A DNA stretch of 64,000 nt, taken from Streptomyces uncialis. Lineage in GTDB: Bacteria; Actinomycetota; Actinomycetes; Streptomycetales; Streptomycetaceae. Within the stretch, counting starts at the first letter, position 1. The number at the start of each line of letters is the position of its first letter. A program made the translations under genes and the position numbers. Below the pieces are notes generated by a model, which was not told the DNA's origin, did not search any database, and saw only the letters and a list, made by a program, of their open reading frames with translations. Shown one piece after another: positions 7,636 through 15,760 of this stretch. The stretch covers positions 5,231,501-5,295,500 of the forward strand of contig NZ_CP109583.1 in NCBI RefSeq assembly GCF_036250755.1, given 5' to 3'.

Positions 7636-7760
7636 TGGCCCGATCGGCAACCCGACCCGGTGTCCCGGAGGGGGAACGGTCTATGGCTGACCTGCGCATT
7701 CGCCCCCTCCGACCGGGCGCCCGGACGGCTCCCCACGTGCGCGGAATCGAGGCGGCATGA
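7635..7760 (+). CDS. 41-residue small protein, coupled at both ends
   Basis: This short reading frame begins at the ATG of a TGATG overlap with the preceding gene and ends in an ATGA overlap with the following ATPase gene. Such double coupling is strong evidence for translation. The product is basic and Arg/Pro-rich with no recognisable domain. The codons at 7687-7696 contain the exact CTGACCTGCG word found beside the repeat arrays, so part of its sequence may be constrained at the DNA or RNA level. Confidence 0.55.
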   Translation: MARSATRPGVPEGERSMADLRIRPLRPGARTAPHVRGIEAA

Positions 7761-9514
7761 ACACCACCCCCAAGCCCCTGAACGCCGTGAACGGCACCGT
7801 GAACACCGGCCCGATCGCCGTGAACGATCGACCCGCCCCCGTGAACGATCGACCTGCCCCCGTGAACGGATCGACCCCGACCGCGAACACCCGAAGCGAG
7901 CCCGTGAACGCCGTGGACGGGCCCCTGAACATCGAGAGCGGGCCCGTGAACAGTCGGTCGGCCGGTGCCGGTCGGGGGTCGGGTCCGGTCGAGGAGTCGG
8001 GCAAGAAGCCGCCCGCCGCCGCGCGGATCGTGGCCATGGCACGCGGGGAGTACCGGTTTGTCATGTCGCCGGACGGGCGTCCGTACGCGGTGGCGGTGGA
8101 CGGGCCGAACATCGCCCTGCCGCTGCGGAACAAGGGCGGACTGCGTCAGCGGCTGGCCCGGAGGTTCGCGGACGCCTACCCCGGCGAGGTGGCCTCACAA
8201 TCCGCCCTGGCCGATGCGATGACGGTGCTGGAGGGCATCGCGGAGGACAGCGACCCCGTACCCGTTCACCTGCGGGTGGGGAGCGTGCCCGGGGGTGGGA
8301 TCGCGGTGGACCTGGGCACCGTCGACGGCCGTGCGGTCGTCGTCACCGCCACCGGATGGAACGTGGTCGACCGGGCCCCGGTGCTGTTCCGCCGCTCCGG
8401 GGCGATGGCCCCGATGCCGGAACCGGTGCTCGACGGCGACGGCCTGGCCAGGCTCCATGCCCTGTTGAACATGGACGGGTCGGCGTTCCGCCAGCTTGTC
8501 GCCTGGCTGGTCGCCGCGTGGATTCCCGACATCCCCCACCCGGCCCTGGTGTGCAAGGGCGAGCAGGGCACCGGCAAGTCCAAGGCGGCCCAGATGTTCA
8601 TCAACCTCATCGACCCGTCACCGGCCGCCAAGCGCAGCCAGCCACGGGACGAGAAAGCGTGGTCACGGCAGGCGTTCAGCTCATGGGCGCTGTGCCTGGA
8701 CAACGTGAGCGTCATCCCGCCGTGGCTGTCGGACACCCTGTGCAAGGCGGTGACCGGTGACGGGGTCGTAGACCGGGCCCTGTACACCGACGACGACGTG
8801 GTGGTCCTCACCTTCAAACGGGTACTGGCCCTCACCACGATCGACGCGGGAGCTCTGGCCGGGGACCTGGCCGAACGCGTCCTCATGCTCGACCTGCAAC
8901 TCATCGACTCCTCCGAGCGGCGCTCGGAGGAGGAACTGGACGCCACGTTCGAGGCCGACCGCCCGGCGGTCCTCGGGGCCCTGTTCGATGTGCTCGCCTG
9001 TGTGCTGGCGGTCCTGCCCTCGGTGCGGCTGGACTCGATGCCCCGCATGGCGGACTTCGCCCGCGTCCTCGCCGCGGTCGACCAGACCCAGGGCTGGCAC
9101 ACCCTGGACGATTACCTCGCCACCTCCGCGAACGTCGCCACCGACGCGATGGAGGGCGACCCGTTCGCCATGGCCATCGCCCGCCTGGTCGACCAGGCAG
9201 GCACCTGGCAGGGCACAGCGGCCCAGTTGCTCGACATCCTGCCCGCGCCGCTCATCCGGCCCCCGAACTGGCCCAAGGACGCCACCCGCGCCAGCGGACG
9301 CGTCAAGCGGCTGGCCCCGCTCCTGCGGTCCATCGGGATCACCGTGGACGACACGCAGCGTAGCCGCGACCGCCACCGTCACCGGCTCATCACCCTCGCC
9401 CGCACCCCCGACGACGACCCCTCGGCGTCCACAGCGTCCGCACCCGAACAGGGCCCGCTCTGGCCCGGCGTCGCCCCCCTCGGACAGGGCAGCACCCCGC
9501 CTGACCAGCCCTGA
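7757..9514 (+). CDS. SF3/D5-like replication ATPase
   Basis: A 585-residue protein. After an Asn/Val/Pro-rich repetitive N-terminus (residues 1-75) comes an AAA+ core with Walker A GEQGTGKS near 269-276, a Walker-B-like WALCLDNVS near 312-320, and an Arg-rich sensor region (LAERVLML). This resembles the primase-associated helicases of plasmids and phages and of actinobacterial integrative elements, so it probably drives replication of the excised element. It overlaps the small gene by ATGA and lies directly upstream of xis-int. The last 40 residues are Pro/Ser-rich, over DNA holding GCGTCC repeats. Confidence 0.72.
   Translation: MNTTPKPLNAVNGTVNTGPIAVNDRPAPVNDRPAPVNGSTPTANTRSEPVNAVDGPLNIESGPVNSRSAGAGRGSGPVEESGKKPPAAARIVAMARGEYRFVMSPDGRPYAVAVDGPNIALPLRNKGGLRQRLARRFADAYPGEVASQSALADAMTVLEGIAEDSDPVPVHLRVGSVPGGGIAVDLGTVDGRAVVVTATGWNVVDRAPVLFRRSGAMAPMPEPVLDGDGLARLHALLNMDGSAFRQLVAWLVAAWIPDIPHPALVCKGEQGTGKSKAAQMFINLIDPSPAAKRSQPRDEKAWSRQAFSSWALCLDNVSVIPPWLSDTLCKAVTGDGVVDRALYTDDDVVVLTFKRVLALTTIDAGALAGDLAERVLMLDLQLIDSSERRSEEELDATFEADRPAVLGALFDVLACVLAVLPSVRLDSMPRMADFARVLAAVDQTQGWHTLDDYLATSANVATDAMEGDPFAMAIARLVDQAGTWQGTAAQLLDILPAPLIRPPNWPKDATRASGRVKRLAPLLRSIGITVDDTQRSRDRHRHRLITLARTPDDDPSASTASAPEQGPLWPGVAPLGQGSTPPDQP
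7778..7951 (+). repeat. in-frame GTGAAC repeats with 21-base periodicity
   Basis: GTGAAC occurs at 7787, 7799, 7820, 7841, 7862, 7904 and 7946. The intervals are 12, 21, 21, 21, 42 and 42 bases, so most copies keep a seven-codon register and encode Val-Asn pairs. The array lies within the 5' end of the ATPase gene. Confidence 0.8.
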
Positions 9515-9574
9515 CACGGCCCGGCAACCCGGTGTCCGGGCCGCACGCCAGCGGCCCGGACACCCCGGAACCTG

Positions 9575-9707
9575 TGGACGCTGAAGCCGTCCCGCACCCA
9601 CAGCGTCCACACCAGCGTCCACCCCTAACGCCCTGCCTGACCTGCGTAAACGCGGCCGTGCGGACGCTGGAGCGCTGCGGACGCTGCGATGCACCAACTC
9701 TCTAGGA
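9575..9707. repeat. repeat array between ATPase gene and xis, unit GCGTCCAC / GTGGACGC
   Basis: Five copies of (A/T)GCGTCC(A/G)C or its complement flank CTGACCTGCG at 9637-9646, and AACTCTCTAG ends the module. Array L at 3757-3971 carries the same unit, the same anchor and the complement of AACTCTCTAG, in the opposite orientation. A further two unit copies lie inside the end of the ATPase gene (about 9425-9443). Confidence 0.8.
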
Positions 9708-9764
9708 CGGCACCCCGGACCGACCCCCCGCACCGCACCACGGACACGAGGAGTCACCACCACC

Positions 9765-10016
9765 ATGACCACACCAAAGCGCCGGCCGGACCCCCGCGAC
9801 ACCCTGCGCGCCGGACTCCCCGACCGCTACCTGACCCCCGACGACCTCGTCACCATGTTCAGCCTCCCGAGCGTCGAAACGGTCTACGCCTGGCGCCGCA
9901 AGGGCATCGGCCCGCCCGGCTTCCGCGTCGGCAAGTACATCCGCTTCAACCCCGCCGCCGTAGCGGCGTGGGAGGCAGCACAGACCACCGACCCCGCTGC
10001 CCGGCTCGTGGCCTGA
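9765..10016 (+). CDS. helix-turn-helix protein, putative excisionase
   Basis: An 83-residue protein with a MerR/Xis-type winged helix: YLTPDDLVTMFSLPSVETVY, then WRRKGIGPPGFRVGKYIRF and a C-terminal WEAA. Proteins of this size and motif directly upstream of an element integrase are the usual excision directionality factors. AGGAG precedes the ATG. Separated from int by a GTGACGC repeat array. Confidence 0.8.
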   Translation: MTTPKRRPDPRDTLRAGLPDRYLTPDDLVTMFSLPSVETVYAWRRKGIGPPGFRVGKYIRFNPAAVAAWEAAQTTDPAARLVA

Positions 10017-10019
10017 CGC

Positions 10020-10147
10020 ACTGACCAGCGTGACCCGGGTGCGTCACGGCGTCACACCCCGACCGTGACGCCGTGACGCACCCCGCCACACCCTCGCCCG
10101 CACTGCCGCCCACCAGGGCGCTGACCAGCGTGACCCGGTGCGTCACA
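10020..10147. repeat. repeat array between xis and int, unit GTGACGC / GCGTCAC
   Basis: Two near-identical blocks, at 10021-10047 and 10121-10146, contain CTGACCAGCG followed by GTGACCCGG and GCGTCAC. Further GTGACGC copies lie between them. The leading word is a one-base variant of the CTGACCTGCG anchor. A CACGGACACCCG run follows at about 10199-10230. Confidence 0.75.
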
Positions 10148-10263
10148 CCCCCACCCGCACACCCAGCCGCACGCAGCCCGCACGGCATCCGCACACCCCG
10201 CACGGACACCCGCACGGACACCCGCACGGCGTGTCCGCCCCAACCCGAAGGGACACAGCCCAC

Positions 10264-11529
10264 ATGGCTGGCCACATCCAGGACCGCTGGTACAAGACCA
10301 CCACCGGCCCCGACCACAAGCCCGTCAAGGAACGCAGTGACCGCTACGGCACCGGCCTCCGCTACCGCGCCCGCTACATCGGCCCCGACGGCACCGAGAA
10401 GTCCAAGAGCTTCCGCGACGGACAGAAGCGACTTGCTGAGAAGTGGCTGAGCAAGACCGAGACGGACATGGCCACGGGCCAGTACGTCGACCCCCGTTCG
10501 GCGCGGACCACGTTCCAGGAGCACGCCGTGAAGTGGGTTGCCGCACAGACCTCCGACATCGCGACGCGGCAGGCTGTCGAGATGCGGCTCAGGCTGCACG
10601 CCTACCCGCACATCGGTAGTCGTCCGCTCGGTTCCTTCAGGCCGGAGCACATCCGGGCGTGGGTGCGTGTCCTGGAGGACACTGTCCCTGCGGCTTCCTA
10701 CCGCCGTGCCATCTTCGGCAACGTCTCGGCTGTGCTCACGGCCGCTGTGGACGATGGCCTCTTGCTCAAGAACCCCTGCCGCGCCGAGTCCGTGAAGGCA
10801 CCCAAGCCCTCCCCGACCCGTGTGAAGCCGTGGCCCGCCGAGTGGGTGTTCGGGGTGCGCGAGGCGTTGCCCGGCCGGTACCGGGCCGGTGTCGACCTGG
10901 GCGGAGGCTGTGGGCTGAGGCAGGGCGAGGTCTTCGGGCTTCCCGTCGATGAGGTCGACTTCCTGGGGGGCTGGCTGCACGTCGCCTACCAAATCAAGCT
11001 GGTCCGGGGGAAGCCCGTGTTCGCTCCGCCCAAGGGCGGGAAGGAGCGTGACGTTCCTTTCCCCAGTGAGGTGGGCGCCGCCCTGGCCGCGCACATGACC
11101 GTGTACCCGCCGGTGGCGATCACGCTTCCGTGGTGCGAGCCGGACGGGGCGCCGGTGACCAAGAAGCTGTTCTTCACCAACAGCGACGGGCACGCCGTAC
11201 GGCGGAACGCGTTCAACCTCCGGGCGTGGAAACCCGCTCTGGCCGCTGTGGGGGTCATTCCGGTGCCGGAGCGGGGGGAGAGGCACGCGAAGGCCCCCGA
11301 GCACGGCATGCACGCGCTGAGGCACTTCTACGCGTCGGTCCTGCTCGATGCCGGGGAGAACATCAAGGCGTTGAGCCAGTACCTCGGGCACAGCGACCCC
11401 GGATTCACCCTCCGGACCTATACGCACCTCATGCCGAGCAGCGAGGGGCGCACCCGCAAGGCGGTGAATCAGGTCTACGGGGAGCACGGTTCCCGTGATC
11501 ACGGCCCAGGGACGGCCCAGGCGGCATGA
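10264..11529 (+). CDS. tyrosine site-specific integrase of element 1
   Basis: A 421-residue tyrosine recombinase. It has an N-terminal SAM-like core-binding region, then CGLRQGEVFGL (catalytic Arg), HALRHFYAS near 349-357, LGHSDPGFTLRTYTHL with the His and nucleophilic Tyr near 385. The ATG at 10264 is preceded by GAAGGGA; the in-frame upstream extension is His/Pro-rich repeat translation and is rejected. It lies 60 bases from attR, and an intrinsic-type hairpin follows. It is predicted to recombine the nhaA 3' site with the element core. Confidence 0.92.
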   Translation: MAGHIQDRWYKTTTGPDHKPVKERSDRYGTGLRYRARYIGPDGTEKSKSFRDGQKRLAEKWLSKTETDMATGQYVDPRSARTTFQEHAVKWVAAQTSDIATRQAVEMRLRLHAYPHIGSRPLGSFRPEHIRAWVRVLEDTVPAASYRRAIFGNVSAVLTAAVDDGLLLKNPCRAESVKAPKPSPTRVKPWPAEWVFGVREALPGRYRAGVDLGGGCGLRQGEVFGLPVDEVDFLGGWLHVAYQIKLVRGKPVFAPPKGGKERDVPFPSEVGAALAAHMTVYPPVAITLPWCEPDGAPVTKKLFFTNSDGHAVRRNAFNLRAWKPALAAVGVIPVPERGERHAKAPEHGMHALRHFYASVLLDAGENIKALSQYLGHSDPGFTLRTYTHLMPSSEGRTRKAVNQVYGEHGSRDHGPGTAQAA

Positions 11530-11530
11530 A

Positions 11531-11571
11531 CAGGCCCCCTACCGGCAAGAAACACGCTGGTAGGGGGCCTG
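11531..11571 (+). terminator. hairpin terminator after int
   Basis: CAGGCCCCCTACC pairs with GGTAGGGGGCCTG around an A-rich loop right after the integrase stop. It would stop rightward transcription from running antisense into nhaA. Confidence 0.8.
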
Positions 11572-11588
11572 TTCGGCCCGTATTGGGC

Positions 11589-11609
11589 TCAGATCATGCC
11601 GGACTGTCG
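11589..11609. repeat. attR, 21-bp direct repeat overlapping the nhaA stop
   Basis: Identical to 1638-1658. On the minus strand it encodes the last four codons of nhaA (Asp-Ser-Pro-Ala) and its TGA, so insertion leaves nhaA intact. Confidence 0.9.
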
Positions 11610-12988
11610 CTCCCGTCGCCTGCCCCGGCCGTCACTTTCGCAAGCCTGCGGTGTTCCTCGGCCTTGCGGTCGTGGATCGCGGCCATCCGGAGGTGGTACT
11701 CCGGGTTGTCCTGCTCGTAGACGTCGGGGATGCCGTCCAGGTCGTCGTCGCGATTCTCGTCGTCCCAGAGGGTGCGGTACCGGTTGTTGCGGACCTTCAG
11801 CAGGATGCCCGCGAGGACGGCCGCGATGAGGGAGCCCACCAGTACGGATGCCTTGACCTCGGCGGTCAGCGCGGGGTCGTCGGCGAAGGCGAGTTCCCCG
11901 ATCAGCAGGGAGACGGTGAAGCCGATGCCGGCGAGGGTCGCCACCGCGAACACGTCCGGCCAGGCCAGGTCGTCGCTGAGCGAGGCGCGGGTGAACCGGG
12001 CGGTCAGCCAGGTGCCGCCGAAGATGCCGACCGCCTTGCCGAGCACCAGCCCGAGGACGACACCCAGCGTCTCGGGCCGGGTGAACACCTCGGCGAGCGC
12101 CCCGCCGGACACCGGCACCCCCGCGCTGAACAGCGCGAACAGCGGTACGGCGAGTCCCGCCGAGATGGGCCGTACGAGGTGCTCGATGTGCTCACCGGGG
12201 GAGTGCTTCTCGTCCTCGCGCCGGGAGCAGCGCAGCATCAGGCCCATGGCGACACCGGCGATCGTCGCGTGGACGCCGCTGTTGTACATCAGGCCCCAGA
12301 CGACGAGCGCCAGCGGGACGTACACGTACCAGCCGCGGACCTCCTTGCGCAGCAGGAGCCAGAAGAGGACCAGGCCGACGACCGCGCCGCCGAGGGCCGC
12401 GAAGTTCAGTTCGCTGGTGAAGAAGACCGCGATGATCAGGATGGCGAAGAGGTCGTCGACGACGGCGAGGGTCAGCAGGAACGCGCGCAGCGCGGACGGC
12501 AGCGAGGTGCCGATGACGGCGAGCACGGCGAGTGCGAAGGCGATGTCGGTGGCGGTGGGGACGGCCCAGCCGCTGAGCGAGCCGCCGCCGGCGAGATTGG
12601 TGACGACGTAGACCAGGGCCGGGACGGCCATGCCGCACAGCGCGGCGACCACGGGCAGTACGGCGGCCTTGGGGTCGCGCAGATCGCCTGCCACGAGTTC
12701 GCGTTTCAGCTCGATCCCGGCGACGAAGAAGAAGATCGCGAGGAGCCCGTCGGCGGCCCAGTGCCGGATCGAGAGGTCGAGGCCGAGGGCGGCGGGGCCG
12801 ATATGGAAGTCGCTGACGCTCTGGTAGCTGTCCCGCAGCGGGGTGTTCGCCCAGACCAGCGCGGTGATGGCGGCGATGAGAAGCAGGACACCGCCGACCG
12901 TCTCGGTCCGCAGCGCCTCCGCGACGAAGTTCCGCTCGGGGAGCGACAGTCGTCCGAAGAGCTTGCGGGGGGTGTGCGGCGCGGTCAC
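11594..12988 (-). CDS. nhaA: Na+/H+ antiporter NhaA
   Basis: This 464-residue multi-pass membrane protein matches the NhaA family, exchanging sodium for protons for pH and salt homeostasis. Visible landmarks are AGIELKRELVAGDL, the ATDIAFALAV helix-IV motif with its ion-binding Asp, and LTLAVVDDLFAILIIAVFF with the paired Asp. The hydrophilic tail after about residue 405 is longer than in enterobacterial NhaA. The GTG start at 12988 has GGAGG eight bases upstream. The final codons form the element 1 attachment site. Confidence 0.93.
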   Translation of the reverse strand: MTAPHTPRKLFGRLSLPERNFVAEALRTETVGGVLLLIAAITALVWANTPLRDSYQSVSDFHIGPAALGLDLSIRHWAADGLLAIFFFVAGIELKRELVAGDLRDPKAAVLPVVAALCGMAVPALVYVVTNLAGGGSLSGWAVPTATDIAFALAVLAVIGTSLPSALRAFLLTLAVVDDLFAILIIAVFFTSELNFAALGGAVVGLVLFWLLLRKEVRGWYVYVPLALVVWGLMYNSGVHATIAGVAMGLMLRCSRREDEKHSPGEHIEHLVRPISAGLAVPLFALFSAGVPVSGGALAEVFTRPETLGVVLGLVLGKAVGIFGGTWLTARFTRASLSDDLAWPDVFAVATLAGIGFTVSLLIGELAFADDPALTAEVKASVLVGSLIAAVLAGILLKVRNNRYRTLWDDENRDDDLDGIPDVYEQDNPEYHLRMAAIHDRKAEEHRRLAKVTAGAGDGSDSPA

Positions 12989-13225
12989 GGTGCGGACCTC
13001 CAGGGCGTGTCGGCTGACGGAGCCGGCGGGGTCGCCGACTCACATTGCCGACCAGACTTCCCGGCGCACCTGTGATACTCGCTGCGTCCTGGGGGTCGAG
13101 ACGGGCCCTTCGGCCTATGCGCGGGATCACTTGAGCCCGCGCGTCGATCTTGACGTGACCTTGACGCGTCGCACAGCTTACCGGTTGGTCGGACGGGCGT
13201 ACTGGATGATCTTCACCATAAGCCG

Positions 13226-13281
13226 GACAGGGGCGTCCGGCGCGCGAGCGATGACGCGCTCGCGGGCCGGACGCCCCTGTC
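13226..13281 (-). terminator. hairpin terminator after acs
   Basis: GACAGGGGCGTCCGGC (13226-13241) is perfectly complementary to 13266-13281, a 16-bp stem just downstream of the acs stop on the minus strand. Confidence 0.75.
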
Positions 13282-13315
13282 GGGTGACGCGGGTGGCCCC
13301 GTGGGGCCGGGGGTC

Positions 13316-15274
13316 TCAGTCCTCGCCGGGTGCGGCGGGGAGCTTGGTCTGGATGAGGTCCATCACCGACGAGTCGGTGAGCGTGGTGACATCGCCCAGC
13401 GCGCGGTTCTCCGCGACATCGCGCAGCAGCCGCCGCATGATCTTGCCGGAACGGGTCTTCGGCAGCTCCGCCACGGGGAGCAGGCGCTTCGGCTTGGCGA
13501 TCGGTCCGAGGGTGCGGCCCACATGGTTGCGCAGATCGGCGACGAGGTTCTCGTCGTCGGCGTTCGCGCTGCCCCGCAGGATCACGAAGGCCACGATGGC
13601 CTGGCCCGTCGTCTCGTCCGCCGCGCCCACGACCGCCGCCTCCGCGACCGCCGGGTGCGAGACGAGCGCCGACTCGACCTCGGTGGTGGAGATGTTGTGC
13701 CCGGACACGAGCATCACGTCGTCCACCCGGCCGAGCAGCCAGATGTCGCCGTCCTCGTCCTTCTTGGCGCCGTCGCCCGCGAAGTACTTGCCCTCGAAGC
13801 GGGACCAGTAGGTGTCGAGGTAGCGCTGGTCGTCGCCCCAGATGGTGCGCAGCATCGACGGCCACGGCTCGGTGAGGACCAGATAGCCACCGCCGCCGTC
13901 GGGGACCTCACGGGCCTCGTCGTCCACGACGGTCGCGGCGATACCGGGCAGCGCGCGCTGCGCGGAGCCCGGCTTGCTCTCGGTGACGCCGGGCAGCGGC
14001 GAGATCATCATCGCGCCGGTCTCGGTCTGCCACCAGGTGTCCACGATCGGACAGCGGTCGCCGCCGATGTGCTTGCGGTACCAGATCCAGGCTTCGGGGT
14101 TGATCGGCTCGCCGACCGACCCGAGCACCCGCAGGCTGCTCAGATCGAACTTGGCCGGGATCTCGTCGCCCCACTTCATGAAGGTGCGGATCGCGGTGGG
14201 CGCGGTGTAGAGGATCGTCACCCCGTACTTCTGGACGATCTCCCAGAACCGGCCCTGGTGCGGGGTGTCCGGGGTGCCTTCGTACATGACCTGGGTGGCG
14301 CCGTTGGCGAGCGGGCCGTAGGTGATGTACGAGTGGCCGGTGACCCAGCCGATGTCGGCGGTGCACCAGTAGACGTCGGTCTCCGGCTTGAGGTCGAAGA
14401 CGGCGTGGTGGGTGTAGGCCGCCTGGGTGAGGTAGCCGCCGGAGGTGTGCAGGATGCCCTTGGGCTTCCCGGTGGTGCCCGAGGTGTAGAGGATGAAGAG
14501 CGGGTGCTCGGCGTCGAACGCCTCGGGGGTGTGCTCGGTGGACTGGCGCTCGGTGATCTCGTGCCACCACACGTCGCGGCCCTCGGTCCATGCGACGTCC
14601 TCGCCGGTGCGGCGGACGACCAGGACCTTCTCGACGCCCTCGACGCGGCTCACCGCGTCGTCCACGGCGGGCTTCAGCGCGGACGGCTTGCCGCGGCGGT
14701 AGCCGCCGTCGGCGGTGATCACCAGCTTGGCGTCGGCGTCCTGGATACGGGCCGCGATGGCGTCGGCGGAGAAGCCGCCGAAGACCACGGAGTGCGCGGC
14801 GCCGATCCGGGCGCACGCGAGCATCGCGACGACCGCCTCGGGGATCATCGGAAGGTAGACCGCGACCCGGTCGCCCTTGCCGACGCCGAGTTCGGTGAGG
14901 GCGTGCGCGGCCTTGGAGACCTCGTCCTTGAGCTGGGCGTAGGTCACCGCCCGGCTGTCGCCCGGCTCGCCCTCGAAGTGGATGGCGACACGGTCGCCGT
15001 GGCCGGCCTCCACATGCCGGTCCACGCAGTTGTACGCGACGTTCAGCTTGCCGTCGGCGAACCACTTCGCGAACGGCGGGTTCGACCAGTCGAGGGTCTC
15101 GGTGGGTTCGGTGGCCCAGGTCAGGCGGCGGGCCTGCTCGGCCCAGAAGCCGAGCCTGTCAGCCTTGGCCTGCGTGTACGCCTCCGCGCTGACGTTGGCG
15201 TGCGCGGCCAGCTCTGCGGGAGGCGCGAACCTGCGCTCTTCCTTGAGCAGGTTGGCCAGGCTTTCGTTGCTCAC
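13316..15274 (-). CDS. acs: acetyl-CoA synthetase (acetate-CoA ligase)
   Basis: A 652-residue enzyme of the ANL superfamily that makes acetyl-CoA from acetate, ATP and CoA via acetyl-AMP. The P-loop [11 protein letters not shown], the WWQTETGA block and the C-terminal [11 protein letters not shown] are present; the Lys of the last motif is the catalytic, reversibly acetylated residue in this family. GTG at 15274 is chosen because GGGAGA precedes it and the protein then begins [12 protein letters not shown]. An ATG 16 codons upstream has no good ribosome site. Confidence 0.95.
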   Translation of the reverse strand: MSNESLANLLKEERRFAPPAELAAHANVSAEAYTQAKADRLGFWAEQARRLTWATEPTETLDWSNPPFAKWFADGKLNVAYNCVDRHVEAGHGDRVAIHFEGEPGDSRAVTYAQLKDEVSKAAHALTELGVGKGDRVAVYLPMIPEAVVAMLACARIGAAHSVVFGGFSADAIAARIQDADAKLVITADGGYRRGKPSALKPAVDDAVSRVEGVEKVLVVRRTGEDVAWTEGRDVWWHEITERQSTEHTPEAFDAEHPLFILYTSGTTGKPKGILHTSGGYLTQAAYTHHAVFDLKPETDVYWCTADIGWVTGHSYITYGPLANGATQVMYEGTPDTPHQGRFWEIVQKYGVTILYTAPTAIRTFMKWGDEIPAKFDLSSLRVLGSVGEPINPEAWIWYRKHIGGDRCPIVDTWWQTETGAMMISPLPGVTESKPGSAQRALPGIAATVVDDEAREVPDGGGGYLVLTEPWPSMLRTIWGDDQRYLDTYWSRFEGKYFAGDGAKKDEDGDIWLLGRVDDVMLVSGHNISTTEVESALVSHPAVAEAAVVGAADETTGQAIVAFVILRGSANADDENLVADLRNHVGRTLGPIAKPKRLLPVAELPKTRSGKIMRRLLRDVAENRALGDVTTLTDSSVMDLIQTKLPAAPGED

Positions 15275-15570
15275 GACATCTCCCTTTCCCAGGGGGTCCG
15301 CGTCCGCTGTGTTCCGCGCCACAGCTCACCAGAAGCAAGGGCCTGGTGACAAGGGCTGGCCGGAAATTGGTTTAGACCTGTGTGAGAAACGTCTCGGGAG
15401 CTCGCGGGTCGGTCAAGGCCCTTTCCAGGGCCGGTTTCTACGCTGGCCGAGGGTTTCCTGGACTCCTGGGCGGGTGCGTGGCCCGGTCACGTACCGGATG
15501 CGCCCGGACCTGGGGGAGGGGCCCGCGTACCGGATGCCGCCCGGACCTGGGGAGCGGCCCCCTGGGTCGG

Positions 15571-15633
15571 ACGCACCCGACGCACCCGACGCACCCGACG
15601 CACCCGATGTGCCCGACGCACCCGCTGTGCCCC
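15571..15633. repeat. 9-bp tandem repeat ACGCACCCG, about 7 copies
   Basis: Seven contiguous 9-base units, five of them identical (ACGCACCCG), with diverged units 5 (ATGTGCCCG) and 7. Intergenic. Confidence 0.85.
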
Positions 15634-15681
15634 CGCCCGGGGAGGGAGCCCACCCACCGGATGCGGTCGGCCCGGAGAGAG

Positions 15682-15717
15682 GGCCGCCTGCCGGGGACTC
15701 GCGGGGGACAGGCGGCC
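15682..15717 (-). terminator. hairpin terminator after carbonic anhydrase
   Basis: GGCCGCCTG (15682-15690) pairs with CAGGCGGCC (15709-15717), about 45 bases past the carbonic anhydrase stop. Confidence 0.6.
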
Positions 15718-15760
15718 TTCTCCGTGGGGGGTGGGATGGACCGGGGCCTTGCGGAAGGCT

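Larger units (their letters stand above)
1638..11609. mobile_element. integrated element 1 (AICE-like, no transfer module)
   Basis: Two identical 21-bp direct repeats bound this region. The right copy covers the last codons and stop of nhaA and the left copy is outside any gene. Next to the right copy are a tyrosine integrase and a small helix-turn-helix protein. To their left come an SF3/D5-like ATPase, two small genes, and a divergent GntR/UTRA regulator. The order (HutC-type GntR, divergent small genes, replication ATPase, xis, int, att) resembles pSAM2-type actinomycete integrative conjugative elements. No FtsK/TraB translocase, Spd genes or relaxase is present. The place where transfer genes would be expected holds repeats, a deaminase and an HNH gene. 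Unaided conjugative transfer is therefore unlikely. Confidence 0.88.
15323..15760. other. gene-free stretch between carbonic anhydrase and acs
   Basis: No convincing gene. It contains the acs promoter region on the right-hand strand edge, a 9-bp tandem repeat (15571-15633) and a terminator hairpin (15682-15717). Confidence 0.6.

Noticed and set aside
10138..10263. Integrase extension by 42 residues
   Set aside because: The extension is His/Pro/Arg repeat translation of the GTGACGC array, and a ribosome site precedes the later ATG.
13301..15349. Plus-strand 682-residue frame opposite acs
   Set aside because: Antisense to a clear acetyl-CoA synthetase gene with all motifs intact.
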